Of a stretch of 64,000 nucleotides of DNA, positions 1 to 7,285 are shown one piece after another. The notes beneath the pieces were generated by a model, which made no database searches, was not told the origin of the DNA, and worked only from the letters and a program-made list of their open reading frames with translations. Made by a program: the position numbers and the translations under genes. Every line of letters starts with the position of its first letter. Position 1 is the stretch's first letter. This DNA is from an uncultured Desulfobacteraceae bacterium (GTDB lineage Bacteria > Desulfobacterota > Desulfobacteria > Desulfobacterales > Desulfatirhabdiaceae), in NCBI GenBank assembly GCA_903953895.1, contig CAJBLH010000013.1, positions 38,064 through 102,063 of the forward strand, written 5' to 3'.

Positions 1-430
1 TTAACCCCAACGTTTGTGCGGAAAACTGATTTGCCGCAGCAGCCTTTGCCGTCGCCTGTTGGGTCGTGCTAGGCTGAATCCCGTCTGTAACCTGATGGCA
101 CATAAGACAATTCCCCCAGTCGGCATGCGTCATCTTCTGTTTAATTGATATCGGGGGGCCTGCCATCACCTTGGAAACTGGTTTGCCGGCATCGATCGTC
201 TGATGGCATTTGCTACAGTTTCCCCAGTACGGATGCAATGCCTTATCTTTGACCCGGATGGGTGGCCCCATAGGCGTTGTAGCGGCAATCAAGGAATATT
301 CCAGAGGGTGCCGTCTGTTCATACAGTCGCGCACCATCCAGCCGATCACCACAACTACCAAAAGCGCAATGATGATAATGGCCGGCCTAAACTGAGACAT
401 ACAAAATTCATATTCGGTTTTACTCTTCAT
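1..430 (-). CDS. Magnetochrome-type c cytochrome (MamT/MamP-like), 3' end beyond window
   Basis: This open frame is absent from the ORF track because it runs off the left edge: 143 codons are visible without a stop. It has a short N-terminus, one membrane segment (about residues 17-31) and two CxxCH heme c motifs, CSKCH at about 72-76 and CLMCH at about 108-112. Each heme motif follows a GPPI stretch and an H-x-x-WGNC stretch, which is the magnetochrome signature known from MamE, MamP, MamT and MamX. An N-terminal anchor followed directly by two magnetochromes without PDZ fits MamT best. Such proteins are thought to set the iron redox balance in the magnetosome. The start lies 10 bp after mamB, in the same operon. 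Confidence 0.8.
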   Translation of the reverse strand, partial: MKSKTEYEFCMSQFRPAIIIIALLVVVVIGWMVRDCMNRRHPLEYSLIAATTPMGPPIRVKDKALHPYWGNCSKCHQTIDAGKPVSKVMAGPPISIKQKMTHADWGNCLMCHQVTDGIQPSTTQQATAKAAAANQFSAQTLGL

Positions 431-440
431 ATCACCTGCT

Positions 441-1319
441 TTAACTGTCTGAAAATGCAAACAATCTGACCTTAACAATGATCTTTCTGTCGATCGAACC
501 GGCAAGGGCCTGTTTCACATCTTTTTTGATGGTCTCACCCTGGGAAACGGATATTTCGGCCGGAACATAGAGTTCTGTTTCAAATTCCATGTACTGGCCC
601 AGTTCCCTGGCAAAAATATTTTTGATACCACTGACGGTTTCTACTGTCTTTAGCGCTTTTTTCGCATTATCCAGAATTTCTTCATCAGGCGCCTTATCCA
701 AAAGATTCAATGAGGATTCTTTGATGTATTCGATACAAATCTTTAGAATAATCACGCCGACAACAGCCGCCGCCAGCGGGTCCATAAAGTGAAATCCCAT
801 CTTTGCGCCGATAATTCCGATCAATACCGCGATGGAGGCATAGACATCCGACCGGGATTCCCATGCTTTGGCCACCATCGATGGACTGTTGATCTGAGTG
901 CCGGCACAGACGCTTTGGCGAAACATGAGTTCGTTGATTAAAATAGCAATAATGGCGCCCCAGGCTGCCGACCAGCAAATAACAACCTTTCGTCCCTGAA
1001 CGATGCTCAGGATGCCCTCATAAATAATGAAGGAAGCAATCGCCATCAAGAACAAATAGATAATAATCGATACGATATATTCTATCTTTCCATACCCATA
1101 GGGATAATCGTCATCCTCTTGGCGGTCGGAAAGCCTCAATCCGATAATCATGACAAGCGTCGCCAAAAGATCGGCGCAGGAATGAACGGCATCGGCAATC
1201 AATCCTCTACTTTGGCCCACCACGCCCATATAGCCTTTGATCAGGATCATCAGGATATTGCCTACCACATTGACGACACCAACACTATCGGCGCATTTTC
1301 GGCATGCTCGGTATTTCAT
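441..1319 (-). CDS. mamB: Magnetosome cation diffusion facilitator MamB
   Basis: This 292-residue cation diffusion facilitator closely resembles MamB. It has the N-terminal CRKCAD stretch, the membrane metal-site motif ADAVHSCADLL, and the MamB-like segments NELMFRQSVCAG and NSPSMVAKAWESRSD. A cytosolic C-terminal domain of about 90 residues follows the membrane part. MamB of magnetospirilla takes part in iron loading and is needed for magnetosome membrane invagination. The start overlaps the stop of the 43-residue gene (ATGA), and the cytochrome gene follows 10 bp downstream. The MamB call rests on recalled family motifs, not on a search, but the resemblance is strong across the protein. Confidence 0.9.
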   Translation of the reverse strand: MKYRACRKCADSVGVVNVVGNILMILIKGYMGVVGQSRGLIADAVHSCADLLATLVMIIGLRLSDRQEDDDYPYGYGKIEYIVSIIIYLFLMAIASFIIYEGILSIVQGRKVVICWSAAWGAIIAILINELMFRQSVCAGTQINSPSMVAKAWESRSDVYASIAVLIGIIGAKMGFHFMDPLAAAVVGVIILKICIEYIKESSLNLLDKAPDEEILDNAKKALKTVETVSGIKNIFARELGQYMEFETELYVPAEISVSQGETIKKDVKQALAGSIDRKIIVKVRLFAFSDS

Positions 1320-1447
1320 TCTTCACCCATTAACGACCGCTCGGCCTTGATCTCTGCTTCCATTTTCGAAACCGCTTGCAGTAAAAAAAAGGCAAACACC
1401 ACCACTGCAATGATTAGCACAACTCCGACAATTTTAAGAATAAACAT
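1316..1447 (-). CDS. 43-residue single-span membrane peptide of the magnetosome operon
   Basis: This short gene is missing from the ORF track. It begins MFILKIVGVVLIIAVVVFAF and continues into a charged tail (MEAEIKAERSLMGEE). The shape is one transmembrane helix at residues 3-24 plus a short cytosolic amphipathic tail. Its TGA overlaps the mamB ATG by four bases, implying translational coupling. It matches no Mam family I recognise; MamL and MamI are longer and have two spans. It could be a small assembly or partner peptide for MamB. That it is a gene is supported by position and coupling only. Confidence 0.6.
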   Translation of the reverse strand: MFILKIVGVVLIIAVVVFAFFLLQAVSKMEAEIKAERSLMGEE

Positions 1448-1482
1448 GGTTGATCGAACCTTTACGAATTTTCATTCTTATT

Positions 1483-1983
1483 CTAAATTACATAATGCCC
1501 CTTCAGCATCGCAAATATCATGACGAAAAAGAGGATTTGCTGCGTGTGCAAAAGGTAAAGGCCTTTTTTGACCTTGCCAGGGGGATATTTGATAAACATC
1601 AGAAATCCCCCGAAAGTAAGCCATCCCATGAGAACAAGGGCGACAATCAGCCAATTGTTTGACCACAAAGATACATAGCAGTGCGCACATGCAACCAGAA
1701 AGGAGGCCGTATTCAGCCAGACATGGTATATCAGCATCCTGTCGAAATAGGATTGAACATTTTTGAAATTGTATTTGATCCGAATTTGCTTGGCCGGGAA
1801 ATAGACATTTGCTGCAAGAAATAGCACCATGCACAGGTTGCCGGAGCCGGTAGCCAGGTTATAATCGGAAGTAACCGCATACACGGCTCCCAGCACCACA
1901 AGAATAGCGACGAATATCGCGCGCATTCTTACCGTTCCATGACCAAATAGAGATAAATTATAGGTGCTTGTGCTTATTTTCAC
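1483..1983 (-). CDS. Multi-spanning membrane protein with paired histidines, putative heme b protein
   Basis: This 166-residue protein has about five hydrophobic segments. Two of them carry histidine pairs: YHVWLNTASFLVACAH (14 apart) and LLHTQQILFFVMIFAMLKGH (17 apart). Paired histidines on two helices are how ferric-reductase-like and cytochrome b561-like domains hold two b hemes, and MamZ carries such a domain. A role in moving electrons between the quinone pool and the magnetochromes is an inference. The start is a GTG with GGAG about 11 bases upstream. It sits between mamQ and the 43-residue peptide in the same direction. It could also be an unrelated membrane protein. Confidence 0.65.
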   Translation of the reverse strand: MKISTSTYNLSLFGHGTVRMRAIFVAILVVLGAVYAVTSDYNLATGSGNLCMVLFLAANVYFPAKQIRIKYNFKNVQSYFDRMLIYHVWLNTASFLVACAHCYVSLWSNNWLIVALVLMGWLTFGGFLMFIKYPPGKVKKGLYLLHTQQILFFVMIFAMLKGHYVI

Positions 1984-2039
1984 GTATTGCCGTTCTCCAA
2001 GGTTTCCCGAATTATTTACTATCCGCCTTCGTCCGGCTG

Positions 2040-2945
2040 CTAATAATCAATCGGTTTAAACTGCGCGGCTTCACTGGTGGCCATATAGTAAGGCATAGGC
2101 GTAAAATTGAACATTTTCGCAAAAACATTGATCGGAAATTTGGTGATGATGGTCGTGTAGATGTTTACCATATCGTTGTATTTCAGTCTGGCAGTAGACA
2201 AATCCTTTTCTACATCGGTTATAGACGTCATCAGGGTCAGAAAGGGAGCTGACGATTTCAGGTCTGGATGATCTTCCGCCAATGCGAGCAAGCCTGAAAG
2301 CGGCTTCAGTTCGCTGATGAGCGTGTGCTTTGTTCCCGCAGGATATTCAGCCGTAATCCCTGTATTTTTTTTATGTTCGACCGCAGCGGAGGGTTCGGTT
2401 TTTACCGATGTCTGTGGTTTTGAATCCGCTGACCTGTCCTGAACCGGCCTTAGAGCCGCAGGATTGTCTGCATCGGCTTTCGCCTGCTGATCGTCGATCG
2501 GTGACAATTGCTGCTGGGTATGATCTCTAGTCATATCCGCTCGCATTTTAACGATGTTGGTCAACACCGTACTTTCATGGACCGTATAATGGTACACCGA
2601 CTTCGAAAGATTGACGGAAGTATCATGGCGCCGCTCCAACAAAGCGTTTACATTGCCCAATGCCGCCTGCACGTCATACTGAGCCGCAAGCATGAGGTTG
2701 AAATAATATGCAGAACCCACTGCCAGTAGAATAGCTGATGTAATCAGCGTGATACGGACCCAATGATTTTTGGTGAAAGCCACAAAGGGTTTCCATACGG
2801 TAAGATAAAATCGGTGCCTTGAAACCAGCTCATGCCGATCCTGTTCATACCGGTCTGATTCATACTGATCCTGTTCATATTGATCCAGACCATATATTCT
2901 GCCGTAAGCACTTTGAATGATATTCGAAATATTTCTATTCATCAT
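2040..2945 (-). CDS. mamQ: Magnetosome LemA-family protein MamQ
   Basis: This 301-residue protein has an acidic Tyr/Asp/Gln-rich N-terminus (repeats of the type DQYEQDQYESDRYEQD), one membrane segment near residues 66-88, and a long helical region. The C-terminal LemA signature reads ARLKYNDMVNIYTTIITKFP followed by an NVFAKMFNFTPMPYY stretch. MamQ is a LemA-family protein essential for magnetosome membrane formation in magnetospirilla. A low-complexity Gln/Ala/Asp/Lys linker of about 70 residues (155-220) splits the LemA helices, making it longer than usual. It lies between the MamI-like gene and the putative heme b protein. Confidence 0.85.
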   Translation of the reverse strand: MMNRNISNIIQSAYGRIYGLDQYEQDQYESDRYEQDRHELVSRHRFYLTVWKPFVAFTKNHWVRITLITSAILLAVGSAYYFNLMLAAQYDVQAALGNVNALLERRHDTSVNLSKSVYHYTVHESTVLTNIVKMRADMTRDHTQQQLSPIDDQQAKADADNPAALRPVQDRSADSKPQTSVKTEPSAAVEHKKNTGITAEYPAGTKHTLISELKPLSGLLALAEDHPDLKSSAPFLTLMTSITDVEKDLSTARLKYNDMVNIYTTIITKFPINVFAKMFNFTPMPYYMATSEAAQFKPIDY

Positions 2946-2973
2946 GATAAATCTTTTTTCAATACCGCCATTT

Positions 2974-3318
2974 TCAGGTCAATTCCTTAATTCCATGGAT
3001 CAAAGAAGCCGCCCCTGCACCGATTAAGAGAATGGGAAGGAAACCGTTAAAAAAATCGAGAGTGGCGTAGTATTCATCTCCGCCGGCAAAAAGTCCATAT
3101 AATCCGATCAGGAGAAATATGCCGGCCAAAATTGAATTCACCACTCTGTACTCTTTTTTGGCAAAAATGGCTGCTGCCAATAGGGCGAGGCCGATTAAAA
3201 TAAAAATCGGTTGCACAACCCCTTTAATCAAAGTAACCACCAGCACGCTGTTCATATAAACAAAAAACAAACCTACGCTGAAAATGCTCAGTCCCGCGAT
3301 AATGTGTCCTTTTCTCAT
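2974..3318 (-). CDS. Tandem MamI-like four-span membrane protein
   Basis: The ORF track starts at 3372, but that overlaps the upstream cytochrome gene. The internal ATG at 3318 (MRKGHIIAG), with GAGG about 12 bases upstream, gives a 114-residue protein clear of the overlap. It has four membrane segments in two halves. Each half has a GL-x-x-x-x-GL helix, a short loop, then a (K/N)G-x-x-PI-x-I-x-x-GL/GA helix. That is the two-helix layout of MamI, which is also encoded nearby at 5121-5312. The protein therefore looks like a fused duplication of the MamI fold. MamI acts in magnetosome membrane biogenesis; this paralogue probably acts in the same membrane. Confidence 0.7.
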   Translation of the reverse strand: MRKGHIIAGLSIFSVGLFFVYMNSVLVVTLIKGVVQPIFILIGLALLAAAIFAKKEYRVVNSILAGIFLLIGLYGLFAGGDEYYATLDFFNGFLPILLIGAGAASLIHGIKELT

Positions 3319-3349
3319 TGAGATTCTCATCCTCGTATTTTTAAAAGCG

Positions 3350-4327
3350 TCATTGCGGCGCCCCATTATCAATCCATTCGATGATCAAATGGCTGTCCGG
3401 GCCGGCAAATCGATGCATGGGGCCGCCGATACTCACCAGCGACTTTAAAAGTCCGTTGTCCACGTAAACCTTGACATTGTCATAAGTCGTCAGATTCCGG
3501 AATGGGCCGGAATGGCATCGTAGACAGTCCTTCGCCAAAACTTGTCGGATGCCGTTATTATAAGTGATTGTACCCTGCTGCCCCTGCATTCCCATCGCGC
3601 CCTGCGGCTGGCCCGGCGGGCAGTTGGCACCCGATCGAAAAAAAACACGGATTGTGGGAGATTTTTCCGGCGCTCCGTTTTGGGCCCATGTCACGATCGT
3701 CTGAGCGTCATTTCCGGCAAACTGACTCATGGGGCCCTGTACCATGGTTGCCAGCAGCCCGGTATCCGCGTACATTTTCAAACTGTCATAGTCCATCAGA
3801 TTGCGACTTGGGCCCGAATGGCATTGTGCGCAATCATTGCTGATAATATTCTTGATCGTCGGTTCGTAGAAGACCGCCTTGGCTGCTGCAGGTATCATGT
3901 TTTGGTTTTTCAATGCCGCGGCCTGCATGGAAGCGGATTTTTCAGGCGCTCCGTTCTGAGCCCATGTCACGATCGTTTGTGCGTCATTTCCGGCAAACCG
4001 TCGCATGGGCCCCTGGACCATGCTTGCCAGCAATCCGGAATCCGCATATATTTTCAGACTGTCATAGTCCATCAGATTTCGATTCACCCCGGAATGACAT
4101 CGCGCACAATCGTTGCTGATTATATTCTTGATCGTCGGTTCATAATAGACAGCAGTGACGTTTACCTGTATCGCGCCCTGATTATTCGGCGGTATATTCG
4201 ACCCGGAAGGGATCTTCACATCTAAATTTCCCGCAGCATGCCCAAAAAAATGTTCCCCATCGTCGCAATAAAACAATAAAAAAAATGTTCCAAGGAGCAG
4301 AATCAGCGATTTATATACTGACTTCAT
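3350..4327 (-). CDS. Three-repeat c-type cytochrome of the magnetosome operon
   Basis: This 325-residue protein has an N-terminal signal or lipoprotein-like segment (LLLGTFFLLFYCDD). Three copies of a domain of roughly 75-80 residues follow, each with one CxxCHSG heme site (CARCHSG, CAQCHSG, CLRCHSG), a YDxxKxY stretch, GPMxxFAG and an NGAP end. The first two repeats are nearly identical; the third is more divergent and sits behind a Gly/Gln-rich linker. The layout suggests a periplasmic or magnetosome-lumen triheme protein that passes electrons, perhaps setting the Fe(II)/Fe(III) ratio. The domain recalls single-heme planctomycete-type cytochrome modules rather than magnetochromes. It sits between mamA and the MamI-like gene. 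Confidence 0.8.
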   Translation of the reverse strand: MKSVYKSLILLLGTFFLLFYCDDGEHFFGHAAGNLDVKIPSGSNIPPNNQGAIQVNVTAVYYEPTIKNIISNDCARCHSGVNRNLMDYDSLKIYADSGLLASMVQGPMRRFAGNDAQTIVTWAQNGAPEKSASMQAAALKNQNMIPAAAKAVFYEPTIKNIISNDCAQCHSGPSRNLMDYDSLKMYADTGLLATMVQGPMSQFAGNDAQTIVTWAQNGAPEKSPTIRVFFRSGANCPPGQPQGAMGMQGQQGTITYNNGIRQVLAKDCLRCHSGPFRNLTTYDNVKVYVDNGLLKSLVSIGGPMHRFAGPDSHLIIEWIDNGAPQ

Positions 4328-4366
4328 GAATTATCCGGATTTATGCGATGTATGATTCGATATGGC

Positions 4367-5131
4367 CTAATAATTGTCTTCATCGAGTTCGCGCTCTAAT
4401 TCCATCACCTTGGTAAAATGCTTGGCAGCAGCTTTATGATCGTCCTTACGCACGTTTAAAAAACCCAGATGTTGATGATATTTGATTTCCGTGGGATTGA
4501 GTTCTATGGCTTTTTTAACGGCTTCAATGGCTTTGTCGATTTCTCCCAACCCATCATAGGCAATCCCGATCAGATAATATACCTTGGGGTTGTCCGGTGT
4601 CTTTTCAGAAACCTTCTCCAATCCTTCTATGGCAGCCTGGTAATCCTTCAGCTTTAGGTGAAGGGAACTTTTTCGATACAGGGCGCCTTTATGCGTCGGG
4701 CTTAAAATCAAGACCTTTTTAAAAGCTTTGATGGCGCTATTGGTCTCACCGGCAGCACTCAGCGCCATTCCCAACTGATATTGAGCATCCGCGTCGGATG
4801 GGTCCAGCCGGGTCCATTCCTTGAGATAGCTCAAGGCTTTTTCTTGCAACCCCTTTTTGGTGTAATGGGTGCTGATATTACGGTAAATCATTGCCTTGTC
4901 TTTTGGGGTCAACGCAAAAAGGGAGTTGTAGGCATCCAGCGTCTTGTTTAAAACACGACCGCAAAAAAGAAGAAAGGCATGCGTATAAAAAGTGGCTGAA
5001 GGCCCAATGCGCTCCGCTCCAGAATGACTGGCCTGGGCTTTGTCCTTTTTTGTCTTGCCTGGCTTTTTGGGAACATCATTTTCTTCTATTTCCTGAACTT
5101 CTTCGTCGTCCTTAAAATCATCATTCATCAT
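4367..5131 (-). CDS. mamA: Magnetosome TPR protein MamA
   Basis: The track start at 5167 is too early. The ATG at 5131 has GGAGGAGG nine bases upstream and gives a 254-residue product. After an acidic, disordered head (about 50 residues rich in D, E and K), it consists of five or more tetratricopeptide repeats, for example YQLGMALSAAGETNSAIKAF, YYLIGIAYDGLGEIDKAIEA and YHQHLGFLNVRKDDHKAAAK. MamA is a TPR scaffold that coats the cytosolic face of magnetosomes and recruits other proteins. The start overlaps the end of mamI, so the two are probably translationally coupled. The acidic extension is longer than in Magnetospirillum MamA. Confidence 0.85.
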   Translation of the reverse strand: MMNDDFKDDEEVQEIEENDVPKKPGKTKKDKAQASHSGAERIGPSATFYTHAFLLFCGRVLNKTLDAYNSLFALTPKDKAMIYRNISTHYTKKGLQEKALSYLKEWTRLDPSDADAQYQLGMALSAAGETNSAIKAFKKVLILSPTHKGALYRKSSLHLKLKDYQAAIEGLEKVSEKTPDNPKVYYLIGIAYDGLGEIDKAIEAVKKAIELNPTEIKYHQHLGFLNVRKDDHKAAAKHFTKVMELERELDEDNY

Positions 5132-5312
5132 TTTCCGATGCCTCCTCCTTTGTTTTTGGCGGTACAAAACCTGCCAATGTAGCTAACAGGCCTATTAACA
5201 TCATACAAATCGGAAGTCCTCCCTTGACGATATCGGCCACATAATAATATTCGTCATAAATTCCCCAGATTCCCAAAGCAAGAAAAAACAAACCTAGAAT
5301 AATATGCAGCAT
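5121..5312 (-). CDS. mamI: Magnetosome membrane protein MamI
   Basis: This 63-residue protein has two transmembrane helices (about 3-18 and 33-50) joined by an aromatic, acidic loop (YDEYYY), with a charged tail. It matches MamI closely in length and layout: IILGLFFLALGIWG resembles the first MamI helix, and KGGLPICMMLIGLLATLAG the second. MamI is a small protein needed to form magnetosome membranes and to start the crystal. The RBS GGAGG lies four to five bases before the ATG. This is the first gene of the minus-strand magnetosome operon, so its promoter should lie in 5313-5470. Confidence 0.85.
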   Translation of the reverse strand: MLHIILGLFFLALGIWGIYDEYYYVADIVKGGLPICMMLIGLLATLAGFVPPKTKEEASENDE

Positions 5313-5464
5313 ATATCCTCCGATATATTGTTATCAATATCACTGAGCGGGCTCCATACCGGTACATCAATGAATTTCACTAAAAAATGGCAGATAGGTG
5401 ATTTCGACCGGTTCTGCTTTATTAAGTGTATAACAAACGTAAATTTTATAGTTCACTAACTTAT

Positions 5465-5592
5465 ATTTCGCTCATTTTTTTCTTCAAAATTGATTTATTC
5501 GCTCCGCTGGTTCCCAAGCTGGAGCTTGGAAACCAGCGGATACCATTTTCATGTTTGGGGGTGGCATTGTGCCTATGCCATGATCGTTTGAT
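5465..5592. repeat. Intergenic repeat, copy A
   Basis: Bases 5465-5520 match 5935-5990 over 56 bases with one difference. They run into a hairpin at 5505-5538 with 16-base arms (one mismatch). Bases 5541-5592 also resemble, in reverse orientation, 6128-6180 of copy B (shared core GGGGGTGGCATTG). It looks like a rearranged or partial copy of the 5930-6275 element. Confidence 0.7.
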
Positions 5593-5929
5593 AGTGCGCT
5601 GATGTACCAGCTAAGGCATCCTTGCCACACCCAATTCCGATAACTTATTAAATCCAAAAAAAGTACAATATTAATTTTAGTTATTTATATTAAACCATTA
5701 TGATTAATTTTAATATTGGCATGTATCATGCTTACTACTCCGGTCAATATCAGCAGGCAGCAATGATATACTTCGAACGGTTGTAATTTGTATTTTTTAC
5801 CCCCACACACCAGCCCCCCCCCCGCTGGGCGAGGGAGATAAAGGATGCATAATTTATAACCGTTCAAGTATACATTTACCAGGTGAGCTGCTGCGACAAA
5901 TGACCATTGGCCCGGATAAACAAGTATAT

Positions 5930-6275
5930 CTTACATTTCGCTCATTTTTTTCTTCAAAATTGATCTATTCGCTCCGCTGGTTCCCAAGCTCCAGCTTGGG
6001 AACCGATGTCCATGAAGCTCCTGCTTCATGTGTTTTTCTAACGTCCAGAATGTCGTGGCAAGCAAGAGCTTCCCGCCACGGGTTTCCACGCTGGAGCTTG
6101 GAAACCAGCCGATGGATGCATTTTCATGGTAAACGCTCATGGCATCGGTGCAATGCCACCCCCAGAGATGAAAATGGGATATTTTTACCCTCACCCCGGC
6201 CCTCTCCCAGAGGGAGAGAATGAATGTATTTTCACGGTAAAATAAAAATGGCGAAGAAAATGAGCAAAAAGTAAG
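5930..6275. repeat. Intergenic repeat, copy B, with imperfect inverted ends
   Basis: The element of about 346 bp is bounded by imperfect inverted ends (left CTTACATTTCGCTCATTTTT, right GAAGAAAATGAGCAAAAAGT). Inside is a perfect 12-bp-arm palindrome at 5979-6004 (GGTTCCCAAGCT and its complement). A related GTTTCCACGCTGGAGC block follows near 6080, and a CCCTCACCCCGGCCCTCTCC stretch at 6188-6207 resembles repeats common between bacterial genes. It encodes no transposase. A MITE-like or degraded mobile sequence is the most likely reading. Confidence 0.6.
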
Positions 6276-6348
6276 CACTAAATCATAAACGAAAAAAAAC
6301 AATGCTAAAAAGTCACCATTCTGCGCTTACTCCACCGCATAACGCGCT

Positions 6349-6463
6349 GGATTGACTTCGGATTGACTTCGGATTGACTTCGGATTGACTTCGGATTGAC
6401 TTCGGATTGACTTCGGATTGACTTCGGATTGACTTCGGATTGACTTCGGATTGACTTCGGATT
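6349..6463. repeat. Tandem array: ten copies of an 11-bp unit
   Basis: The unit GGATTGACTTC is repeated ten times without change from 6349 to 6458, followed by a partial GGATT. It lies 23 bases beyond the end of the EcsC gene. Such perfect short arrays arise by slippage and are often variable between strains. I see no promoter or coding role. It has no CRISPR-like spacers. Confidence 0.95.
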
Positions 6464-6485
6464 TAGTCAATGAATACAACATATT

Positions 6486-7259
6486 TCAGCATTTGTCAAT
6501 CCTTTCATAAGCCGATTCAATATATTCTCTCCCATAAACTCTTTCTAATCGCCGGATGATAAAATGTCCCCGTGCAGTACATTGGAAATGCTCCAGAAAA
6601 ACGGTATTGATCAACACCCCACCGGCAGCACCCAAAATCGGAACAGCAATGGCGGCTGCTTTTTCTGTAACAACAACCCCGAATCTGGCTGAGACCTGGG
6701 AAATCAGTTTTACAAGAATCGGCGCCCCATCTTCTGCACCGTATCCCAAAAATGCTCCGACGGTTTTGGACAAACCAGCCCGAATAGCGAAATATCCACT
6801 TTCAGCGCAATCATCAGATTGAGACCGTCCGCCATAGGCAAACACTTCCAAGCAAGCCAGACGGGTCTCGATCGACCGGATATCCTCGCCCTCACAGCGG
6901 GCAATATCGGCAATGGACCGAAACATGATCAGAGTGGAGATGGGCAATTCAACCGCCAAAGCAGTCAATCCAAAAGCACCACCCACACCACCCGAAAAGG
7001 CTGCCATCATCTTATGCATTTTTTCTGAGGGCGTTCTTAACGCTCCATCCTGCATCGTTAAAACCGCCAGATTCAAAGTCTCTGTCAACGCTTTTTCAGA
7101 AACCACCTGCACCCGAGCGTTCCACCATGCAGGCAACCGCTGAATCCCCTTCTCAATTGTGGTGCCCAGCTTGTTAAAGATTCTGGATGCAAGACTCGGA
7201 TTATTCAGAAGATGCTTGGCATATTTTAAATCCAGATAATCTGCATGCGAAATGCTCAT
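6486..7259 (-). CDS. EcsC-family protein
   Basis: This 257-residue protein has the EcsC-family layout: a helical N-terminus, a Gly/Ala-rich hydrophobic core (GGVGGAFGLTALAVELP, then a segment with FRSIADIARCEGEDI), a LACLEVFAYGGRS stretch, and a second hydrophobic segment (AAAIAVPILGAAGG). EcsC proteins are membrane-associated proteins of unclear function, named from the Bacillus ecs ABC transporter locus. It follows the receiver-only regulator by 26 bases in the same direction. No link to magnetosomes is evident from the sequence. The family call is fairly secure; its role is not known. Confidence 0.8.
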   Translation of the reverse strand: MSISHADYLDLKYAKHLLNNPSLASRIFNKLGTTIEKGIQRLPAWWNARVQVVSEKALTETLNLAVLTMQDGALRTPSEKMHKMMAAFSGGVGGAFGLTALAVELPISTLIMFRSIADIARCEGEDIRSIETRLACLEVFAYGGRSQSDDCAESGYFAIRAGLSKTVGAFLGYGAEDGAPILVKLISQVSARFGVVVTEKAAAIAVPILGAAGGVLINTVFLEHFQCTARGHFIIRRLERVYGREYIESAYERIDKC

Positions 7260-7285
7260 CGGTTCATTACCATAAAAATACGCTT

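Larger units (their letters stand above)
5313..6485. other. Gene-free spacer of about 1.2 kb with repeats
   Basis: No credible gene is present; the ORFs here are short and have no family features. The spacer separates the mamI operon start from the convergent-side end of the EcsC gene. It contains hairpin-forming repeats (5465-5538 and 5930-6275), a G/C run near 5810-5830 and the 11-bp tandem array at 6349-6463. The mamI promoter should be in the first 150 bases, but I see no clear consensus for it. Confidence 0.7.

Noticed and set aside
203-469. Plus-strand ORF of 88 residues near the left edge
   Set aside because: It is a shadow of the two-heme cytochrome gene on the minus strand, which has signature motifs.
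6349-6463. Possible CRISPR array
   Set aside because: The copies are contiguous 11-bp units without spacers, so this is a simple tandem repeat.
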